Both the position numbers and the translations under genes were made by a program. The notes beneath the pieces were generated by a model. The model worked only from the letters and a program-made list of their open reading frames with translations, was not told the DNA's origin and made no database searches. From Rhea pennata (taxonomy: Eukaryota; Chordata; Aves; Rheiformes; Rheidae), in NCBI RefSeq assembly GCF_028389875.1, contig NW_026907680.1:1426001-1490000 (forward strand): 64,000 bases of DNA, in the 5' to 3' direction. Of this stretch, positions 22,400 to 33,384 are shown piece by piece; position 1 is the stretch's first letter, and each line of letters begins with the position of its first letter.

Positions 22400-23560
22400 C
22401 CAACTGCCCCAAGTCGGGTGGCTCTTGGCTGGGTGTGTGGTGAGCTCGTGCGTTTGCAGTGTGGGAGATTTGGGGAGGCCTGAAGAGCAGAGCTGAGGAG
22501 TCAGGGCTCAGGGGCTGCTGCCAGGGCAGCTCTCCGCCGCGGTCGTGCTGTGGCTCTTTGGCTGCAGCTGCGGTGGCTGTGGCCTAGGGGTGTGCTGCGT
22601 CTTGTTGGTGCTGGAGAGAGGCGTGGAGAGGGCCCTGACATGGCCAACGCATGTCCTGGGGGCAGGGGGCCTGTGGGGAGAGGAGGAAAAAGCTGCTGTA
22701 TGCCTCTGAGGGGAGGAAGTGCTTGAGCCTGGGCCCCCTTGCTGGGGCCCAGTGCTGGCTGCGTGGTGGGAGGGAACTGCCAGCTCTTGTGTGTGTCTTG
22801 GGTGCCCTTGAGTGCTGGGCTTTTGCGGGTGTGAGGGGAAGAAAGCGGGTGCCCAGGGCCAGAAGGGGAAGCGGCCACCCCGGAGGCTTGGTGCCAGCAG
22901 AGTCCATGGCCACCTGGGCTGTAGCACCCAGGAACTAGTGGAGTTGCAGAGACCGAGGGCAGGTAGGAAGGAGAGCAGCAGAGCCCAGAGGCTGGCCTTG
23001 AGGCGAGCAGGCTTCCCCTTCTGCAGAGACCTGCTAGGGGGATGCCAGGGGAGGCAGCTCAGAAGGGCAAAGGAGCTCAGGAAAGCTGGCAGGCCTTTAA
23101 GCTGCTGAAGGAGAGCCTCCTCCAAGTGCCACTCTGCTCCACCTTGACACTCCAGCAAGCCCAAGTCAGGGCAAAGCCTGAGGCCCCTCACTAGCAATGG
23201 TGATTCTGGAGGACCAGGCTTCATCGTTCCATCTGGTACGTGCGCATCTGCAAATGCAGGAGCTTTGCTTGAGCGCCTGCTCAGGGAGACATTCCTCAGC
23301 ACTTCATGAGCACGCAGTCCCCTTCTCTCTGCAGGCTGACAACCCTCGGTAAGGATCCGCACCTCAGACCAGCTTCTAGCCTCTTTGTCCTCCAAACATT
23401 TTCCATTACCCCCACAGCAGGAGCTGCGAGAGAAAGCGCCCATCACAGAATCATCGAAGGGTGGAGGTTGGAAGGGGCCTCTGGAGATCATCTCGTCCAG
23501 CCCCCCTGCTCAAGCAGGGTCACCTACAGCACACTGCACAGGATCACACCAGGCAGCCTC
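22400..23560 (+). repeat. Block B: 3' flank of the Ser/Gly exon, copy 1
   Basis: The reverse complement recurs at 48995-49790 (matching about 22740-23540) and at 62399-63060 (matching about 22385-23010). On the minus strand a 327-codon open frame (22508-23491) is shared with the 49-kb copy. No conserved domain is visible in it. Confidence 0.88.
23440..23530 (-). mobile_element. CR1 3'-end fragment
   Basis: The segment 'cacagaatcatcgaagggtg' followed by 'gttggaaggggcctctggag' is the reverse complement of a CR1 3' tail. It is also present in the inverted block B copy at 49012-49095. Confidence 0.85.
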
Positions 23561-25657
23561 TGAATGTCTCCAGAGAAGGAAACACGGAGGTTCTGCTTGC
23601 AGACTGCGGCTCACGAAGTACTTGAGGCCAGGGTTCCGAGAGCTGCAGCCCGCAGTGGGAGAAGAGGCCTTTGCTGTCTTTGGGCTCATTTCTCAGCTCT
23701 GTGCTTGCGTCCTATTTTCTGCCAGATTCTGCTCTTGCACCTCTCATCCTTGAGGGGAAGACAAATGGAACAAGCCTGCCCTTCAAAGGTAGGACTCTGA
23801 GAGACAAAAAGAGGTTGCTCTTGCAAACTAAGCAGCAAGCGGAGGGAGCCAGAGCTCCAGTGCTGGGAAACACAAGGCATTAGACTGATCTCATCCGAAG
23901 CTGGCGTCCTTTGATGGCTTTGCCATGGATGTCGAGGGAGTGAAGAGGCTTAGGCCAACAGCTTTGCAGAGCAGGAGCAGAGAGCACTGGCTCCAATCAC
24001 ATGGTGTTTCAGCACAGGCTGGAACAGCAGCAGCAAGTAGGTGCAGAACCGCAAAGAATGCACTGATTGCCCCAACAGGGTCTTCTTCCAGCAGCCTGGG
24101 GCCTGGGAGCTTCGTCAGCCAGACGCAGGAGCCACAAAGCCTTTGCCTGCTTGGTCCTTTTAGAAGGGCACCCCCACCTTGGGCTGAAAGCACACCGTCA
24201 ACCTGTGGCAGGGCCAGATGCGGCTCCTTGCTTGGCTTCTCTCTTCCTCTTCAAAGCACTTCTGCTGGCCTTCTTCTCACCTCTGCAGGGCAAGGAGATG
24301 CGGCTTTCAGCGACCTCTCTCTTGCCTCTCCTTCCTGACCAAGAGCTGTTCGCTCACAGCCTGCCCCGGTGCATGCAAAGTTCAGATGTGGTCATTTTCT
24401 CCCCAAGGGGCCTCACTCCTCCTGCAGCAAATACCCTCTGGCACTTTATTGCCCAGCCATTCCCTGTGCTTTGGTCCTTCTGTAGCTCTTATTTGGGGAG
24501 CCTATAACATGGAGAGGAATGAGTGGTTCTGGTTTTGGTTTGTTTGAAAAGATTGATCCCTACCAGAAGCAAGCAAGGCAGAAAGACATCTTGGGCTGGC
24601 GTTTTCCTCCAGACCACGATTGTCGCAGCAGAGAGTCAGCTGCCTGTATGGGGCACGTATGGAGCATGATTTGGATCGGAAAAGGGCACGGGAACTCCTC
24701 ATCACAAAGGCCTTAAGCCATACTGGGGAGCCAAAGTCCTCAGGGAAAGCCCACAATTTCTCAGCCTGGTCTTCAAGTATGGCCTCAGAACGCAAGCGGG
24801 CCTCTTGGCATGCTGGGCTGCCACCTTCAGCAGGAGCTCTCCTGGAGGGGCTGAGTTCTTGCTTTTCTCTTTACTCATACAATTTCAAGAAGAAAACAAG
24901 AACTCCCCGGCAGTGTCCCCGGCCACACTGAGATGACTGTGGCTCCTAATGGCTCCATTCGCAGAAGGGCCCAGGAAGAGTCTGCATAGGTATTGTCAGA
25001 GAAGGAAAGCTCCTCAGATCCACTGGAGATGTGGGCCTTCCACTCGTGTATGCAGTGTGCTTCCCAGGCTCTGACAAAGGAAAGGTATGGGCGGAGGAGG
25101 AGGGGAAACTGGTTCCTCTGCAGTCCCTGCTTTGTGACAGGACCTATTTCAAGGCACGGAGATCATCAGAGAGGTCCTTTTTGCTCCAGGATCTTTTCCT
25201 CACCCAGCACTGTGATTTGTTTCTCTACAGCTTTTAACACTTGCTGGCGTGTCCACAGTCCTATTGCCTAACACTAGCATTTTTGAATGTCATCCTGTGC
25301 TGACTGGGAGCAATGTCATTTATTGGCTTCTGAGACTTTATCTGATTGTGCTCGATGCAGGAAGACAGTGAGGGTCTTCTTGGTTGGTTTACATAGTCCT
25401 GTAGAGGAGCTTCCCTGGAAAAAAGGAAGTTTCGACAGGGCAAGTGGTATCCGTGTGTGTGTTTGTGTATGCATATACATCTCCATCGAGAAGGCTCAGC
25501 AGAAAGCGGCTAAAAGATTTGTCCTCCATAAAACTGCCTTTCTGAGCTGTGAAGGAAGATGGGACGCTTGGAGACAGGAGTCCAACCTGCAGGAGTCCAG
25601 GTTGGCCAATGGTGTAAGTAGATATGGTCGGTGGGTTTTCTGAAAACGTGTGGGGCA

Positions 25658-25945
25658 TATCACAGAATCACAGAATGGGTAAGGTTGGAAGGGACCTCAG
25701 GGGATCATCTAGTCCAACCTCCCTGCTCAGGCAGGGTCACCTAGACCATGTTAGACAGGGTTGCATCCGGGCAGGGTCTGAATCTCCCCAGAGAAGGAGA
25801 CTCCACAATGTCTCTGGGAAACCTCTCCCAGTGCTCGGTCACTCTTACAGGAAAGAAATTCCTCCTCATATTGAGGCGGAGCTTCCGCTGGTTCAGTTTG
25901 TGCCCGTTGCCTCTTGTCCTGTTGCGTGGCACTAGTGAAAAGAGT
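25658..25945 (-). mobile_element. CR1 3'-end fragment
   Basis: It begins 'atcacagaatcacagaatgg' and continues through 'ggttggaagggacctcaggg' to the 'gaaattcctcctcatattga' segment, in reverse orientation. It is absent from the equivalent place in block A copies 1 and 2 (near 5090), so it inserted into this copy alone or was lost from the others. Confidence 0.93.
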
Positions 25946-26203
25946 TCGGCCCCATCCCTTTGATGGGGATATCCAGTGGAATTTCCTTCACTCTCTTTCA
26001 GGAGCCCGTTGAGTGATAATCAAACACAAAAAATCAAATGTCTTCCTCTGTGTGGGCCCCTTTCATTCTGATTTCCTCTGAGGGCTTTACATCTCTCTAC
26101 ATTTTTGCACTGTCCAATCCCAGGTACTATTTATTTCCACAAACGCTTTGGGCTACGTGTGCTAAAAAACTAACACTGGGGTTTTTTTTTCCCCCTCTCC
26201 CAG

Positions 26204-26384
26204 GTGCAGGTGAAGTTGGAAGTACATGTGTTGGCCTCCAGAATGAGGGGTCTTCTGAAGGATCTTCAGCAAATGCCACTTTCTAGGGCAATACAGAGGG
26301 ATTGTGATATTCTGAGCAGAAACGATGTGGCCGGCACAAAATACAATGCAATGCTGGTGAAAAATACTTGCTTTACACAGCACG
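26204..26384 (+). CDS. Exon Q, copy 3
   Basis: A 181-bp open segment with ctctcccag acceptor and gtaatg donor, 12 bases shorter than the other two copies. The length change is in frame: residues around ASRMRGLLKDLQQM differ in length and the MYPRT stretch is missing. It ends KNTCFTQHG. An open frame kept through indels supports coding descent, but the host copy of block A is fragmentary, so expression is doubtful. Confidence 0.45.
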
Positions 26385-27082
26385 GTAATGGTTTCCCACT
26401 AAATGGTCTGGCAGTGAGAAATCCTTGCTGCAGGCTGAACCTAAACTCCAAGGGTATTCAAAAACTGCCAGGCACATGGCACTTCCCTCTAACAAGCCTG
26501 CAGGGATACGGAGCTTGTCTGGCACCGTAAAGAACATGTCCCTTCTCGTGCGAGTAACCAACTGGCTAACCTTTCTTCTGCAGCTTGATGGAGCTGCCTA
26601 AGTATTTTGTATGGAAGCACATGTGTGGTCTTGCTCCAGTCAGGCGCTGCCTTTTAGCCAAAGCAGTCCCTCTGCTCCCTTCCATTCTCTTCCGGCTACA
26701 GACATGTAGCATTTTCAGCGTTCTCTTAGCACTGAGCACATTGCTCCTGGATCTGTTCTGTGTCCCCTACTTCAGTCCTCCTGCAGTGGAAAACCCTGTA
26801 GTGCAGCCCAGCATGGCCACTGGCAGGCACAAGGCTTTGATGCTGAGTGTGAGGGCACTTGTGCCTTGCACCCGGGAGCGTCGCGGCAGGAAAATGGTGT
26901 CAGTGCTGACAGGGAGGTGATTCCAGCCACACCCACCTGGAAGCCAGGAGGAGGAACCTTGCTGCTGCTTCTGCTAGTGAGCTCACTTGGGCCTCAAGAC
27001 CTGAGAGGCCACCAGTGGCCACAAGGCTGCTGTTAGTGCCTGGCTGGACACAACCAGCCTGAGGAATCAGCAGGGGTGTTGA

Positions 27083-27615
27083 TGTTAGAGAAATACTATG
27101 GGAAAAACCTTGCAAATAGTTAACAAGACTCAAGGACACGGGGGAGAGAAAAACAGTACTGCAAAGGATAACCAGCTCCGGCTAAGTAACCTTGATGAAA
27201 CCACAACGCTTTGAAGATTGCGAGGGGTAGATAAGACAAACACAGCAGAATAACCCAGAAGTGACCTCAGGTTCATTAAGGCTTATTAACATATTAAACT
27301 TCACACCCCTAAATGAATAATGAGATGGAAATGACATGATAATGATGTTACCGCCTCTTCTTCACTTCCTATGCTAATTAACAAGAATGTGAAAGCGCAA
27401 GTAACGAAACTGTAACCAATAGGAAAACTTGCATGAAGTACTCTTTGAAAAGCGTGTATAAACAAAGAATGAGAGGGGGAGGAGGTGTGCTAGCTCTGTG
27501 GATTTACCACCTAGCCCCCATCTCTGCGCAGAAATGAAATCAACAAATATCTCGACCCTTTGTGTCTATTGGTTGCTTGCACACCGGGTAACAGAACCCA
27601 GATTTTGGGACAACA
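27083..27615 (+). repeat. 5' LTR of the provirus
   Basis: It starts TGTTAGAGAAATAC and ends GGGACAACA (TG...CA termini). A TATA-like GTATAAACA lies near 27455. The polyadenylation-type hexamer of the 3' LTR (AATAAA) is mutated here to AATCAA. It is 21 bases shorter than the 3' LTR. Confidence 0.95.
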
Positions 27616-27618
27616 GTT

Positions 27619-27636
27619 TGGCGACCCAGGTGGGAC
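27619..27636 (+). other. Primer-binding site
   Basis: TGGCGACCCAGGTGGGAC lies three bases after the LTR end, where the tRNA primer of reverse transcription anneals. The TGG start is canonical. I do not assign the tRNA. Confidence 0.8.
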
Positions 27637-28004
27637 TTGCCAGAAGGCCTTGCCCGGATCATCTTGCCGTTCCCGACAGCGGACTGGATCGGATCGAGCT
27701 CCAGGATGCACCGACCTGTTGATCGGGGAGTCCTCTGACCTCCCTCCGAAGTTGGGATGACAAGAGGCTCAAAGGTGCAACGCCAACCAGAGATATATGT
27801 GCCAGGGCGAAAGAGGGGTGAATCTTTGGATTGGTGAGTATCAAATTTACTTACTTACGTGGAAGACTATGTTGAATTACGTCGCACGTAGACGCTCGGC
27901 AAAGGTTGCCTTTATTGACCAGAGGGGTCAGAGCGGAGTGCGCACAAAGGTACGGGAAAAAAGTTATTTCTAAGTAATAAGGTTGGTATTTCTCGGTAAT
28001 TAAC

Positions 28005-28067
28005 ATGGGATCAAGCCAATCCACGATTCCTCCCTGTAGCCCTTTGGGTTGTATTTTGAAACACTAG
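28005..28067 (+). pseudogene. gag start (matrix N-terminus), truncated by a stop
   Basis: An ATG followed by Gly-Ser-Ser, as in a myristoylated matrix N-terminus, opens 20 codons and then meets TAG at 28065. It sits about 370 bases after the primer-binding site, the expected leader distance. The rest of gag is found in the frame that opens at 28179. Confidence 0.7.
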
Positions 28068-28178
28068 AATATTTTTGGAGGAGATCGGATGACAAAAAAA
28101 AGAAAGAAAAGATGTTGTAATCAATGGTGGCCAATGTATAAGCTGGAATGTGATGAGCAATGACCAAAAAATGGGACC

Positions 28179-29225
28179 TTGAACTATAACACTATATTAC
28201 AGTTACTGCTGTTTTGTTGCCGGAAGGGGAAGTGGGATGAAATACCCTATGTGGAGGCTTTTGTGTCGCTATATAGGGAAGCAGAAATTCAGAGGGAATG
28301 TGAACCTATAAGTAAGGAGGAATCTGTAATGATTGCAGTAGGAAAGAAGGAAGAGAGCGGGTATTGTGCTAACAGACAAATTCTGAATGGAGAGGAGCAG
28401 GAGGATGTACAACTACTGACAGTGCCCCCCTCTTGTGGAAACGATTCCACCGCAGTTGAAGCATCGGCCCCCCCGCTAGAAAGCCAAGAGTCCAGCCCTA
28501 TTTCTGGCCGAACTAGGAGACGGAAACAACCTGTTCTACAGGCTCCTTTGAGACAAGCAGTGGGACCAGAAGGGCTGCCAGTATTTGTACATGTTCCTTT
28601 TACAACCTCGGATTTACTAAACTGGAAGCAGTCTATTGGATCATATAGGGAAAATCCTGAGAAGCTGCATCAGCTTTTGGAGACTATTATGATAACTCAT
28701 AATCCTAACTGGGGAGATGTGCAGGCGCTGTTGAATGCTTTCCTGACGGGAGAAGAAAGGAGGCTGGTAATTGCTAAGGCAAAAGAAGAGGGTGAGAGAA
28801 GGGACAGAAAGGGGGAACCTGAGGTCTATTTACACACCAGAAAGGATCCAGAGTGGGATCCAAATAGGAGTGGGGGTAGGGAGCTATTGAGGCAGTATCA
28901 ACAGCTAATCTTATACGGGTTTCGGTACAGAGTTCCGAAACCAAAGAACGCATCAAAACTGTATGAGCAAGGGCCTGAAGAAAATCCCTCGGCCTTTTAT
29001 GAAAGATTATGCGAAAGAGCCAGAAAATGGACAGACCTGGATCCAAATGAGGAAGCGAATCAAAGGCTGTTTAATATGCTCTTCATTGGCCAGTCAGCTC
29101 AGGATATTAGAAAGAAGCTGCAGAAGGTAGATGGAGCTGGGGGAATGTCTATTCCACAGCTGATAGAAATAGCGTATAAGGTACAGAATAATCGAGATGA
29201 AAAGAGAACAAGAGAAATTGAATGA
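28179..29225 (+). pseudogene. gag remnant: matrix end, p12-like and capsid
   Basis: An open stretch of 348 codons. The central part is proline- and charge-rich. From about residue 145 it has the gammaretroviral capsid layout, with a PFTTSDLLNWK segment, then ITHNPNW, then FLTGEERRLVI, followed by a helical C-terminal domain. It lacks its original start and is closed by a stop at 29223 just before the zinc-knuckle region, which lies in another frame, so no full gag polyprotein can be made. Confidence 0.9.
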
Positions 29226-29476
29226 AACTGCAGGCTTCTCTCCTGGCAGCTGTCCAGAGGAATGAATCCCAAGGCAGGGGCAGGGGAAGCAGGAGAGGTA
29301 ACAGAGGAGGAAGAGGTGGAAGGGGAGGGAGGCCAGGAGGAGGCCTCCCTAGACCCGCTTTGGGTCCAAATCAATGTGCAGTTTGTAGGCAGGCAGGGCA
29401 CTGGAAAGATGAATGTCCAAATCGAAGAAGGATAACAAAGCTACAGAGCCCAGCAAACACCGACCTAATTATGTGA
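29222..29476 (+). pseudogene. gag nucleocapsid remnant
   Basis: Arg/Gly-rich stretches flank one C-X2-C-X4-H-X4-C zinc knuckle at 29375-29416 (CAVCRQAGHWKDEC). The frame is shifted relative to the capsid segment. One knuckle is typical of gammaretroviruses and their relatives. Confidence 0.9.
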
Positions 29477-29489
29477 GAGGAGTCAGATA

Positions 29490-30336
29490 TGGAATGAAGG
29501 GGACCGGGGGAGAAAATCAGAATTTCCTCAGCTGATCCCCTGGTTCCAGTAAAGCTGGGGAATGAAACTATAGATTTTTTATTAGATAGTGGAGCCACTC
29601 ATTCATGATAACTAGTTGTAAAGGACCCTTAAGTAAGACTGCTACCACCATTGTTGGGGCTACGGGAAGGAAAGCTTTGAGGCCATTTTTGCAACCAATG
29701 GAGTGCATGACTGGAGGTACTAAATTGACACATGAATTTCTCTCTATGCCAGAGTGTCCCCTCCCTTTATTAGGATGGGATTTCCTATGCAAACTGAATG
29801 CGCAGGTGACCTTTTCTGAGAGTTCCGTGCAGCTCCACAGCCCTCCAGAATCGGCATGGAGAGCACAAATCTGCCTTTTGATGGGATCGGCTCCAGACGA
29901 TAACAGTGCAAGTATCCCTTCAAGTGTATTGGATGCGGTGATTCCCTTGGTTTGGGCCTCAACAAAGCCAGGCAAAGCAAAAAATGCGACTCCAGTCAAA
30001 ATAGAGCTGCAACCAGGAGCGAAGCCAGTTAGGGTGCATCAGTACCCTATCAAGCTAGAAGCACGTAGAGGATTGGAACCCCTAATTAATGCCTTCTTGC
30101 AATATGGCTTGCTTAGAGAGTGTCAGTCTGAATTCAATACACCAATCCTGCCGGTAAGGAAACCGCACTCCCAAGAATATCAACTGGTCCAGGACCTGAG
30201 GGCAGTGAACCAAATAACAAAAGATATCCATCCAAGTGTGGCAAACCTATATACTCTTTTAGCCTCGGTGCCTGAGACTAACAGTTGTTTTACAGTGCTA
30301 GATTTAAAAGATGCCTTTTTTTCTGTATTCCTATAG
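29490..30336 (+). pseudogene. pol remnant: protease and start of reverse transcriptase
   Basis: The aspartic-protease motif LDSGATHS (29582-29605) is followed at once by TGA (29606-29608). The frame from 29605 carries the rest of the protease and the RT fingers, up to LVQDLRAVN and the first catalytic-region motif VLDLKDAFF near 30297. A further frame change follows at about 30330. The protease is therefore split at its active site. Confidence 0.9.
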
Positions 30337-31170
30337 AGGAACAAAGCCAGGCAATTTTCACCTTTGAATGGGAAAGTCCCACTACGAGGAGGAAGGAGCA
30401 GTTATGCTGGACGGTTCTTCCTCAAGGATTCAAGGACAGCCCTACCGTGTTTGGTGAGATCTTGGCCAAAGAACTAGCCCAATGGCAGGAAGGTAACAAA
30501 AATGTCACTCTTTTACAGTATGTGGATGACATTTTGAGTGGAGCGGATTCAGAGCAAATATGTTTAGAGGCGACAGTGAGTCTGTTCAATTTTTTGTGGG
30601 CTTGCCGGGTATCGTGTTTCAAAGAAAAAGGCTCAGATTGCGAAGAAGGAAGTCCAATATCTTGGATTTAAAATATCAAAAGGACAACGTGCACTAGGAG
30701 CGGAAAGAAAAGAGGCTATATGCCGAATTGCAGGACCCCGCACAAAAAGACAGCTGAGGGGATTCTTGGGAATGGCAGGATTTTGCCGTATATGGATCTC
30801 TAATTTTGTGCTGATAACTAAACCTTTATATGCAGCCCTAAAGGGTCCGGAGGAATGGTTAGAGTGGACCCCAGCATGCCGTGCTAGTTTCGATGAAATA
30901 AAAAAGAAATTGATGGAAGCTCCCGCACTGGGACTCCCAGATATGGCTAAACCCAAATGCTTGGGAGCTGGAAAAGACCGGTGGCATATCTTTCTAAACA
31001 ATTAGACGAAGTAAGTAAAGGATGGCTGTCCTGCCTCCGGGCTATAGCAGCCACCATCTTATTAATACAAGCAAGATTGTTACAAGCAATAATGGAACCC
31101 AAAGAAGTAGCTATAATGCATTGCAAAGCCCACCAGAAGGGAAATAGTGAAGTGACACAAGAAGGAGAGG
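30285..31170 (+). pseudogene. pol remnant: reverse transcriptase palm/thumb, RNase H mostly lost
   Basis: The second RT frame (30285-30671) contains TVLPQGFKDSP and the active-site YVDD at 30519-30530. A third frame (30766-31005) holds thumb/connection sequence (GFCRIWISNF). Only about 170 bases separate this from the integrase region, with a short CKAHQKG trace near 31121, so nearly all of RNase H is deleted. Confidence 0.9.
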
Positions 31171-31174
31171 AGAT

Positions 31175-32382
31175 ATGGCAGCCGAAAAGGCAGCACTAGC
31201 AGGACAGGTGATTGGGGCTTTATTACCCAGTAGAAAAATGCAAATGAGACCTCCTGAATATTCAGACAAAGAAAATCAATTGGCAGAAAGGCTAAAATGT
31301 ACAAAAAATGCTGAAGGGTGGTGGGTCACCCCAAATGGACAAGCTTTAACTACAGCCAAAATGATGGAAGTGCTCCTCAAGAGACTGCATGAAGAAACTC
31401 ACATGGGAGCAGATGCTATGATAAGCAGCGTAAAAAAGATACGCTGTGGGATCAAAGATGCTATCAAATGCTGACCTTATTGTAAGGAGATGCCCCACCT
31501 GTTGTGCAACTAACCCCAAAATTCAGAAGAAACCACCTATGGGAGAACTAAGAAGAGGATTAACCCCAGGGGAACACTGGCAGATCGATTTCTCTCAATT
31601 GCCTAAATGTGGTCGGTTTAAATATTTACTTGTTTTGGTAGATACATTTTCTGGTTGGCCAGAAGCCTTCCCATGCTCCACCAATCGTGCAAACAGAAGT
31701 AATTAAAATTTTACTAAAAGAGAAAATTCCTCGATTTGGGATTCCCGAAGGTATATCCTCAGATAATGGACCTCATTTTATTTCAGAGGTGGTTCAAGGA
31801 ACATCCAAATTTTTACAGATGAAATGGGAATTACACACTCCGTGGAGACCCCAGTCTAGCGGTAAGGTAGAAAGAATGAACCGAACACTTAAAAGACATA
31901 TTTCAAAACTGTGTCAGGAAACCCATCTTAAATGGGTAGATGTATTACCAATGGCCTTGATGAGAATAAGAATAACCCCAAGAATAAAAAAGGGAGTAAG
32001 CCCTTTTGAAATACTTTACGGGAAACCTTACCCAATTAATGAAATAGGGGGATGAAGTGATCAAAGGCATGTAAGAGGGGAAGAAATGTTGAGAGAGTAT
32101 TTATTGTCTTTGTCTCGGGTACTAACATCTTTACATAGGTACCTTAATCAACGTACCCCCCTTCCATTGGACTCCCCTGTGCATGACTTCAAGCCTGGGC
32201 ATCTAGTTCATATTTGGACATGGAAAGAAGAACCACTAAGAGAAAAGTGGAAAGGACCTTACCTGGTGCTTCTGAAAACTCCTACTGCAGTAAAGGTGGA
32301 GGGAATAAGTTCCTGGACCCACTATTCCCGAATACAGAAGGCACCTTTGAATGACTCGTGGACTGCCACACCCACAAGATAG
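31175..32382 (+). pseudogene. pol remnant: integrase
   Basis: The His-His part of the N-terminal zinc finger lies near 31389-31401 (HEETHMG), and the Cys-Cys part lies in another frame after a stop at about 31474. The catalytic triad residues are all present: Asp at 31587-31589, Asp at 31762-31764 and Glu at 31870-31872, the last two spaced 35 residues apart. The C-terminal domain follows in a fourth frame (32086-32382). At least three frame breaks or stops make it inactive. Confidence 0.92.
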
Positions 32383-32830
32383 CTCCCAAGAGAAGAACAC
32401 AGAAGTTACAAAAGTGATGAATTGCACTTGGAAAACTGAACTCTTTTATATGGAAATAGAGTGCTCTTAGTGTTATTAGGTGTTATTTTGCATTCTGATA
32501 GTATTGTTAATTATAGATAGAGCTGATTTACAAGGATATTGATTTGTTTAATTTAATTTGTTTGCTATAGAGTTAAGATGGAAAATGAGGACATTGTTAG
32601 CTTTGTTATGGATGCTCATTGGTACAGCTAACCTGATTTTGTAGCTTATTTGGGCCTTCAGAAAAAGTGACTCAGATATTACTATTTGCTTCTCTATTCC
32701 CCAAATCTCCTGGATTACCCATGCCATGGGAAATACTTAGAATTAACTTAACATCCATGTAAGAATAATTGAAGTTGTTTAAATGAGACTTGCTAGATAA
32801 GTGATATTAACAAGTCTCAGAGGGGGGAAT
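32383..32830 (+). other. Post-pol region without env, ending in polypurine tract
   Basis: No open frame resembling an envelope protein is present. The A/T-rich stretch looks like residual sequence left by an env deletion. The polypurine tract CAGAGGGGGGAA at about 32817-32828 directly precedes the 3' LTR. Confidence 0.8.
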
Positions 32831-33384
32831 TGCTAGAGAAATACTGTGAGAAAAAACCTTGCAAATAGTTAACAAGACTCAAGGACAAGGGAGAGAGAAA
32901 AACAGTACTGCAAAGGATAACCAGCTCCAGCTAAATAACCTTCATGAAACCACAGCGCTGTGAAGATTGTGAGGGGAAGGTAAGACAAAAACAGCAGAAT
33001 AACCCAGAAGTGACCTTAGGTTCATTAAGGCTTATTAACATACTAAATTTCACACCCCTAAATGAATAATGAGATGGAAATGACATGATAATGATATTAC
33101 CGCCTCTTCTTCGCTTCCTATGCTAATTAACAAGAATGTGAAAGCGCAAGCGCAAAGCGATTACCTGAGTTAACGAAACTGTAACCAATAGAAAGATTTG
33201 TATAAAATACTCCCTGGAAAGCGTGTGTAAATCAAGAATGGGAGGGGGAGGAGGTGTGCTAGCTTTGTGGATTTACCACCTAGCCCCCATCTCTGCGCAG
33301 AAATGAAATAAACAAATACCTCGACCCTGTGTGTCTATTGGTTGCTTGCACATCGGGTAACAGAACCCAGATTTTGGGACAACA
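32831..33384 (+). repeat. 3' LTR of the provirus
   Basis: It starts TGCTAGAGAAATAC and ends GGGACAACA. It keeps an AATAAA near 33307 but has lost the TATA-like box (gtgtgtaaatc). It contains about 21 bases near 33150 (GCGCAAAGCGATTACCTGAG region) that the 5' LTR lacks. Confidence 0.95.

Larger units (their letters stand above)
23570..27080 (+). repeat. Partial, diverged third copy of block A
   Basis: Pieces align in order with block A: 23580 with 1679; 24003-24950 with 1755-2700; 25090-25440 with 4683-5010; 25960-26810 with 5090-5930; 26820-27080 with 6870-7107. The intervening parts, including the CR1 at 3120-3682, are absent, so the copy has large internal deletions. Divergence is clearly higher than between copies 1 and 2. 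Homology stops exactly at the first base of the provirus LTR. Confidence 0.9.
27083..33384 (+). mobile_element. Endogenous gammaretrovirus-like provirus, env-less, defective
   Basis: The order is 5' LTR, primer-binding site, gag, protease, reverse transcriptase, integrase, polypurine tract and 3' LTR, all on the plus strand. The capsid-like gag region and the single zinc knuckle point to an ERV1/gammaretrovirus-like element. Every gene is interrupted by stops or frame changes, most of RNase H is missing, and there is no env frame between 32383 and 32830. The LTRs differ by roughly 35 substitutions by eye plus a 21-bp length difference, so the insertion is old. No matching target-site duplication is seen: 'ttga' lies on the left and 'gtat' on the right. 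Confidence 0.96.

Noticed and set aside
32383..32830. Search for an env gene in the provirus
   Set aside because: No frame longer than a few dozen codons and no envelope-like segment, so I call env absent.
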